Below are positions 57,526-64,000 of a stretch of 64,000 nucleotides of DNA, in pieces. Under the pieces are notes generated by a model. It had not been told where the DNA came from. It did no database searches and saw only the letters and a program-made list of their open reading frames with translations. Numbering within the stretch: position 1 is the first letter of the stretch; each line of letters begins with the position of its first letter. This DNA is from Lasioglossum baleicum (taxonomy: Eukaryota; Arthropoda; Insecta; Hymenoptera; Halictidae). The DNA is taken from the NCBI RefSeq assembly GCF_051020765.1, contig NC_134935.1, positions 9,115,579 to 9,179,578 on the forward strand, given 5' to 3'. A program made the position numbers and the translations under genes.

Positions 57526-58924
57526 TAATCAAAAAGAAAAAAGTCGTAGAATAACAAGGTATTTCATCGACTAAAATCGAATTGGTTACGAATAAGGATT
57601 CTAAGTGACAGAAAATTTGTTCTCTTGTTGGTAAATGTTATCATTGAGAGATTATTTTAAATTTCAATAATAATCAACTTTTTATTAATGATTTTTATCG
57701 TAGAGAATTTTAGAATAACTGTTATTTTTGGTCCCTGGTACTAATCTATGAATTTTTTCCTCAGCTTATTAAATTGATTAAAGTAAGTCACTTGATTAAA
57801 GTAAGGCTCCAGTCACTTGGAATTACCAACGCACTATTTGTTGATAGTAAAAAGAACTACGAAATAGAGATGACAATCTTGTAAACGGAGCATGTGTGTG
57901 TGACCAAAAAATTCAATGTCTACCATAATAAAATCAAGAAACGTGTGATTCCTTCAAGTTCCAGTTCAAAATCGGACATTTCATATGCAACGTCCTAATA
58001 TAAATTTGAATTCTGTTTCAAGAACAGTGACGATTGAATTAGAGACAATGAAACAACGAGGACGACTGCAGTGTATTAATTGGAAGCCACCGTTACTGAA
58101 ACCGTATATTATTTGAAAGCCTGCGGCATTACCGAATACTCGGCAAATGATTTTATAATGGAACGATAAGACCCCTCAGAGCTGAAAATACCAAGTATGC
58201 CTTGATGATGTTGCGTAGGGGTCGCGCGAAGTTGATCGTTGTTCATAAGAAAACAAGGTCCGTAAAATATTCAGCCGCGTGTACACTTGCCACCCCTGCG
58301 AGCAGCGCACTTTGAATTAGAGACACCTTTACCGCTGGAAATCTTCCCTTTATTCCGCGGCGCTCATAGCTCCTCATAAAAGGAAACCGTTGCTGGCCGG
58401 AAGAACAAAACGCCGGGAACCGTCGCAACTTAGTACTGGAGGATACTCGCCACCCCATTCCCGGCGGTCTTCGCCGTTTCTTCCGCGCAAGAAAATTTCT
58501 CTTTAATGGAAACGACCGCGCTACGGAGCATCTTCTTTGTTACATCGCCCGCGAACAAGACGAGGGAAGGTGATGCAGGAGTAATGGTTGGGGATCGCAA
58601 CGAGGAGAATATATTTGGTCTTGTACACTCGCAAACTAAGTTTGCTCATCATTACCGTACCGGCGGAATTTTCGTTAAGGAACACTGTGAGTACTCCTCC
58701 TTCTACCCCCTACTCCTCCCGTCCCACCCCGCTCTTTACTTACCCCCACCCGAATTGCATACTCCGCGTTCCCGGAACCACTCGCAACTTCTTTGCCAAT
58801 TTCGTTTCGGCGATGCGGCTCGGTTAAAAAGTGTGTGTGTGCGCGCTTCGCAGTAACGATGTCAATCGTCTGCATCCCTTTAACGGGCCTCCTTGTTTTA
58901 AAGGGGTAGACCACTTCGGCTATA
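57526..58924. other. Single-copy DNA, CpG-rich 58200-58860
   Basis: 57540-58050 is AT-rich. The CpG-rich part has overlapping frames with no recognised domain. Confidence 0.5.
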
Positions 58925-59371
58925 CAGGGTGTCTCAGCTGAAGGAGGCCACCTGAATATCTCCTTTATTTTTAATGGCACAAAAAAAATATTTATGGCAT
59001 AATTTAAATGGTATGGAAGGAGGAATATCATAGAAAAACAATTTTTATTTGTCCGGTTATTTTTTCATAGTTTTTTCAATGTCACTGTTATTTTTTATCG
59101 GCAAAACTTTTCTTTTTTATTCAATCTTGTTAATGACTTAAGCATATTCAAATGTATTTTTTCAGTCGCTGTAAGATGGAATTAAAAACAAGTTTTCTCG
59201 ATAAAAAAAATAACAATGACCTTGAAGAAATTATGAAAAAATAACCGGACAAAAGAAATTGTTCTTCTATGATATTCCTCCTTCGCTACCATTTAAATTA
59301 TACCATAAATATTTTTTTGGTGGCATTAAAAATAAAGGAGTTAGGTGGCCTCCTTCAGCTGAGACACCCTG
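58925..59371. mobile_element. Foldback element (CAGGGTGTCTCAGCTGAAGG ends), 447 bp
   Basis: CAGGGTGTCTCAGCTGAAGG mirrors CCTTCAGCTGAGACACCCTG exactly, with TA on both sides. The arms of about 180 bp stay complementary (TATTTATGGCATAATTTAAA against TTTAAATTATACCATAAATA). Confidence 0.9.
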
Positions 59372-61312
59372 TATAAAGATGTGCCACGTTCTCGGGAATT
59401 TTCTCAAGGGCAATTAATTAGTGAAAACCTCCAGTTTTACAGCGATATTGGCCTGCGTAACTATCAACTTTATTCGCCATTTTCTTTTCAGAAGAAAATG
59501 TGAAAAAATGCTGTTCGGCGTGTTTGTGCACGTACAGAAAATCTACTGTCCGATAATAATGTGCAGTCAGAGTGACGACCTTGATAACATCTTTGAAAAT
59601 CCCCTATTCCGAATAATTACGATAACATTGTGTCTTTTTGTTATCGATATTCGAATATAAACCCTTTGCACTCCTTTGACAACTGTGACTCGACGTCAGA
59701 GAAAGCAAAATTTATTTAATTGTCTTACTCTTTAGTTACAAACAAATGTAAATTACAACAAAGTTTGAGAGGTATTTTTAATATAATTAGTAAACAAAAT
59801 TGTGTTTGCAATAAGTTGCAGTCAAGGAACTGTCCTTTGAAAAAAAGAAAAAAGGGTTGATGGAACAAATATAAATTTTATGTCTCCTACAATGTCCGTG
59901 TGGCTTTGTATTACACGCGTCAATTTCCATCACGTATGTGCACGTACAATAAAATCTACTCTGTCCAATGATAAGGTACAGGAAGAGAAACGCTACGGTG
60001 CGGTGCCCGCGTGGGAATATTGCAGCGAAATTGTGCATCAAATAAATATCGATGAGATCGTTCGGCGTGTAACATCTCTTTGAAGGAAAAATTATGCCGT
60101 GGAATCGACGTTAACGTCTGCCAGAATTGGCGGACAGATAGCGTCAGAAAGGAGTTCGACGTGCGGAAGAAATTTCTCGGAAAAAGTCGACACTGCGAAC
60201 TACTCGTTATCCCTTATCGGAAAGAAATAGTTTCTTATTTCCTGCGCCGAGGTCCAAGCAAACTTGTTTGCATCGTTATTGGCTACTTTCGAACACCCGA
60301 GCGAGACCCGCGCTCACTCCTGCATCCCTAAGAATGACTCAATTTCCGCTGTTTTCCTAGGACCTGCGGAGTCCTACAGCAACCTACAGTAGTCCGAAGG
60401 GAAAAGCTGGACGAGCGTGCACGACTGTTCTCGCGATGTTCGAACTTTTCTTGAAATTCATCTTTGCAAATTGTCCAATTACGCGACAATGGTAGACTGT
60501 CCCTTTCTCAAACTTTCGTTATCTACAGCTCTTCCTCAGGGATGCTCCAACTGGTTCGATCAGTCACGTAAGATTTCGTCCATTGCCCGCGTTCCAATAA
60601 ATCCCACTTGCTTTCGCGCTTCTCGTTACTTTTATACAAACTACGCTGCACGATTCATTTAACCCGAGTTTACTCGAAAATTGTGTTACGCACAGAGAAG
60701 ATTTGCATTTCGATTAGAATTTTCACAACGAGGTACAACGGGATAACCTTCCTGGAACAATAATCTTCTTCAATGTTTGTGTTTACATTTCTCATTGAGC
60801 CTGTTCTCCTTTCGCACTGTTTCATTAGAACTAATATTAAGTTATCGAACTTATTGTACGTGTACTCGGAGATCCGTATTTATCTTCTTTATATTCAAAT
60901 TGGATTTACGCGTACATATACCGAAATGAATGAATAAAGAAGAAAAAAAGAGGATTTCAATCTCGTCAGGAAGCGCGAGGAAAGTGGATTTCAAGAGAAT
61001 CGGGAACGAGTACAGAATCGAATTTCAGTACCATCAAGAAACAGCAATGCATAGGATTTGAACGACGCCGCGGAACTGTCTAACAGAATTTTAGTGGAAG
61101 AAGTTTGACAGTGACGGGGACATTAAGCGTACGAGAATGATCATATTTTACTACATCTTTGAAAACATCTTTACAATTCCAATAATCGTGAAAGAAGTGC
61201 ATTATAGATAAAATTCTGTCGTTTTCAATGATTTTTTAAATGAAACTGTCACCCATATATTTTTGCCATTTTTCATCAATTCCCATCATATTTGCCTGTT
61301 TAATTCACAATA
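59372..61312. other. Single-copy DNA with one weak exon candidate
   Basis: The CCCTTTGCACT string at 59662 is an isolated end of the TTAA-type MITE family. The signal-peptide candidate at 59960-60038 is listed separately. Nothing else was recognised. Confidence 0.5.
59960..60038 (-). CDS. Weak candidate for the dpr signal-peptide exon
   Basis: From an ATG at 60038 the minus strand reads MHNFAAIFPRGHR then a hydrophobic run TVAFLFLYLIIG followed by Q, the shape of a signal peptide: a positive N-region and a 12-residue hydrophobic core. A possible donor, CAGA followed by GTAGAT, at 59959 leaves one base of a codon, the phase needed to join the Ig1 exon at 50116. The donor is poor (no G before GT, no G at +5) and 79 bp is short, so the match may be chance. 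The real first coding exon may be beyond 64000. Confidence 0.17.
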
Positions 61313-61380
61313 CAGTAGAACCTCAATTATTCGAACTGATCAGTGGAACGTGAGTGTTCGAATAATAAAACAGTTAGTTA
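61313..61380. mobile_element. pogo/Tigger-like terminal fragment
   Basis: CAGTAGAACCTCAATTATTC after TA resembles the CAGT..AACCTC.ATTAT.CG ends of pogo-like elements. ATTATTCGAAC and GTTCGAATAAT form a short palindrome. No transposase or second end was found. Confidence 0.5.
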
Positions 61381-61504
61381 GCTACAGGTTAAATCGTTAT
61401 TGATTTGTACATACAATAAATATTTTCGCTTTGGACAGCGTTGAATTAAACTTGATAGAACCGAAGTCGCGCGCGGATGTTAACGGTTCGGAAACAAATG
61501 TGCT

Positions 61505-61625
61505 CCGAATTGTGTCATATTAGGTCTCATTTTAATCAGAAAAATGTCCGAAATATGATCGTAAAAAAGTTTCATAGAAACAAAAAATTTTGATCACTGA
61601 ATTAGTATTGTCTTATCCCTCGAGA
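61505..61625. repeat. Fragment related to the 26.3-27.3 kb foldback pair
   Basis: GAATTGTGTCATATTAGGTC, ATTTTAATCAGAAAAATGTC and GAATTAGTATTGTCT match 27070-27180 and 4600-4740. Confidence 0.5.
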
Positions 61626-61685
61626 GTAGTCGAGAGGTATACACCGCGATCGTAGACAAATGTTTCACAATTTCATGCATATATA

Positions 61686-62295
61686 CAGTGGGTGTAAAAA
61701 GTATTCGTGTGCCCCTTAAAACAGAATAACATTTTTATAATTGTACCAAACGTCCTGATTTTTTATAATCAATTAGAAGCATTAGTTTACGAAATGATAT
61801 GCAAAAAAGATTTTCCTAAAATTATAATTTACAAGGTTACATGCAAAAATAAAAAAGGCATTCTTTAAAACTTTTTTATTTGGACCCTTAAAGAGAATAT
61901 TTAAACTATATGTTTTGTAGATCTATGTTAGTTATATACATGACTTTTGATCAGTTTCTGCTTAAAACCCACAGAATCGTACATCTTTCGATGCGTGTCG
62001 TTTTCTCCTGCATCAACTGATTTCGATGAAATTTTTAGTGTGTGTATAACTAACATAGATCTACAAAACATATATTCTACATTTTCTTTAAGGGTCCAAA
62101 TAAAAAAGTTTTAAAAAATGTCTTTTTTATTTTTGCATGTAACCTTGTAAATCATAATTTTTGGAAAATTTTCTTTGCACATCATTTCGTAAACCAATGC
62201 TCTTCTAACTGATTATAAAAAATCAGGTCGTTTGGTACAATTATAAATAGGTTGTTAGTTTTTAAAATGTGTACGAATACTTTGTACACCCACTG
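61686..62295. mobile_element. Foldback element (CAGTGGGTGTAAAAAGTATTC ends), 610 bp
   Basis: CAGTGGGTGTAAAAAGTATT mirrors AATACTTTGTACACCCACTG, with TA on both sides. The arms of about 240 bp pair throughout (AGCATTAGTTTACGAAATGA against TCATTTCGTAAACCAATGCT). Half of a second copy is at 20985-21146. Confidence 0.9.
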
Positions 62296-62994
62296 TATGT
62301 ATATCGAGGCGTTACTGCGATCTGAAATCGATCATTTGGCCGACCATGGTGGGTTGAGTGTAGAAAGAACTAAGATTTATGAGACACGTTAAAAAGCTTT
62401 CGCAACGACGATCGTTAACAGTAGCACCGAGCAGTTTGATATTTACGCGTATTGGTAACCTAGCTTGGATCCCGGCACGATAGTACATCATTCCTAAACC
62501 GTAATTCACAATGGCCGCGGCTATAAAACGATAATCACCCCGGTCAGTAGCACCATCGAGCTGGTCGATCAATAGAATGAAACCATAACGGTTAAGTGGT
62601 CCTTAAAACGTTGATTAGGCAGTACTAGTCTAGTATCGCGAAATAGAATTTTAACAATTATAGAAGCTGAGACAATTCGAACGAGCAGAAATGAGACGCG
62701 AGTTTGTTACGCATAAGCGGCGCCAGTCGAAACAGCTGCCTAACGAAATTTAGTGGTGATCTGGTTAGATGTCATTCGTAATTCGAGAATTTACTGTAAT
62801 TCAATTGGCAGCCATGCAGATCTGTAATGGTTACTCTATTCAACAATTTTATGAATCGCGTTGATAAACCTTACTCGACTAAAATACACGTCTGTCTCTC
62901 ACACTCTCAATTAGTTGATAATAATTGTTTATCCCTTTTCTAAGTTGACTATTTAGATGCCTTAGTAACCAGAAATTTTTACCTTTTTCTTTAT

Positions 62995-63228
62995 GCAATC
63001 CCGTAGATTTTGGCGAGAAAATGCCAAAAATCCAAGTTTCAATCCTAGGAGGCAAGGGCGTCGCCATGTTGGTATATACCCAGCGTCCATCCCAATATGG
63101 CGACGCCCTTGCCTGTCATAAACGCTGGAAATCGCTCAGGTTTCAACACTCGTAACTTTTGAACCACTGATCTCCTGGGATTGAAACTTGGATTTTTGGC
63201 ATTGTTTTGTCAAAATCTACAGGATTGC
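62995..63228. mobile_element. Foldback palindrome, 234 bp
   Basis: GCAATCCCGTAGATTTTGGC mirrors a CAAAATCTACAGGATTGC run, and AATCCAAGTTTCAATCCTAG mirrors a GGGATTGAAACTTGGATT run. The inner AAGGGCGTCGCCATGTTGG / CAATATGGCGACGCCCTT pair surrounds a loop of about 25 bp. Confidence 0.85.
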
Positions 63229-64000
63229 TCAAAGTGCAGCTGTAACAACAATTTTCTTTGGTATAAAGAATTTTACGGCAAGTTTCTTCTACAAATGTCC
63301 ACCGATCCATAGGCGTAGACACCTTACTAGGATGGATGAATTTTTAATTTGTAGATTTAAACTGGGGTTCTCCGAGATGTGGTATCATTTTGATGGAGAG
63401 TGTAGACCGCAGACAATTTCGAACGCGATGCATGGAAAGTTCATCCAGACCTTTATACGGTGGTCAAAGCCCTTTAGACGCATCGATCGTGCTCACTCTA
63501 ACGTGGATAGTTGAAACTTGCGCCAACGAGCTGACGATATACCGTATACCAGTGGTCACGGTGCCTGTACGCGGCCAAGTACACGCGCCCATATGTCACG
63601 TATGGCCGCATTGATACAGCGTTCAAGGTATATTTACGTTCTCCATCTGCACACTGCTTTTGTCGGCCACGTTGATCTACCAGTATCGAATGGCCACTGT
63701 TCCAACTGTACAATGTTACCAACTGCAACAGGATTGGTAACGCGAAAATTGATCCGTGTTGCTTGATTCGGCGGGAACGGTTGGCCCTCACCCCTAGGGC
63801 ACTGGTCGGTTTTCTGCTTAATAATTCAGCATCACGCTAGAAAATTGGGCGGTTCGTCTGTGGATCGATGAAGCTCTGATCAAGCTGCGAACGTCTATGC
63901 AGATTTTCGATGTTCGAGAGTGCTCTAAGAGAGCCAAGGACATTCATTTTGTCGAATGGATTAAGAGAAATGTTACTTGTCCTAATCATTTTAACAGTTT
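63229..64000. other. No recognisable feature
   Basis: Open frames on both strands over 63390-63790 overlap and match no family. Confidence 0.5.

Overview
This 64 kb window is eukaryotic nuclear DNA that looks like an insect genome. The many families of small DNA transposons, the mosaic of AT-rich and CpG-rich stretches and the protein encoded suggest Hymenoptera (bee, wasp or ant). That placement is an inference; no species can be named from the sequence. No prokaryotic gene, operon, CRISPR array, rRNA or convincing tRNA was seen.

One protein-coding gene can be supported. It lies on the minus strand and belongs to the Dpr (defective proboscis extension response) family of two-immunoglobulin-domain neuronal surface proteins, often annotated as zig-8-like in insects. 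Three exons are visible: 49968-50116 (start of Ig1), 16881-17039 (rest of Ig1) and 15856-16189 (Ig2). The splice sites and reading phases agree at both junctions inside the window (phase 0, phase 0, phase 1 leaving Ig2). Ig1 is split by an intron of about 32.9 kb (17040-49967), so most of the window is the inside of this gene. The C-terminal exon and a certain signal-peptide exon were not found. A weak signal-peptide candidate is at 59960-60038.

Almost everything else that can be named is non-autonomous DNA transposons (MITEs) and long palindromic foldback elements. They are recognisable by terminal inverted repeats (TIRs) and target-site duplications (TSDs) readable directly in the sequence: mariner-type with TA (16426, 25256, 46681, 52044); long foldbacks flanked by TA (995, 17316, 26339, 26831, 30014, 30292, 32233, 44752, 47039, 48841, 58925, 61686); hAT-type with 8-bp duplications (4769, 4774, 23198, 38811, 43066, 46154, 48340, 53925, 54285, 57133); and piggyBac-like with TTAA (12209, 24736, 34033, 41739, 54185, plus fragments). 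Several are nested, which gives a relative order of insertion. One foldback (44752-45412) still carries a frameshifted relic of a transposase helix-turn-helix region. There are also tandem repeats at 13533-14274 (about 250 bp unit), 37300-37815 (about 58 bp unit), 43983-44261 (about 139 bp unit) and 54845-55165 (about 60 bp unit).

Between these repeats lie many CpG-rich, apparently single-copy stretches with chance open reading frames but no recognisable protein. They may hold regulatory DNA of the dpr gene, but nothing in the sequence alone proves that. The most unusual content is the density, palindromic form and nesting of the foldback elements, not a new gene system.
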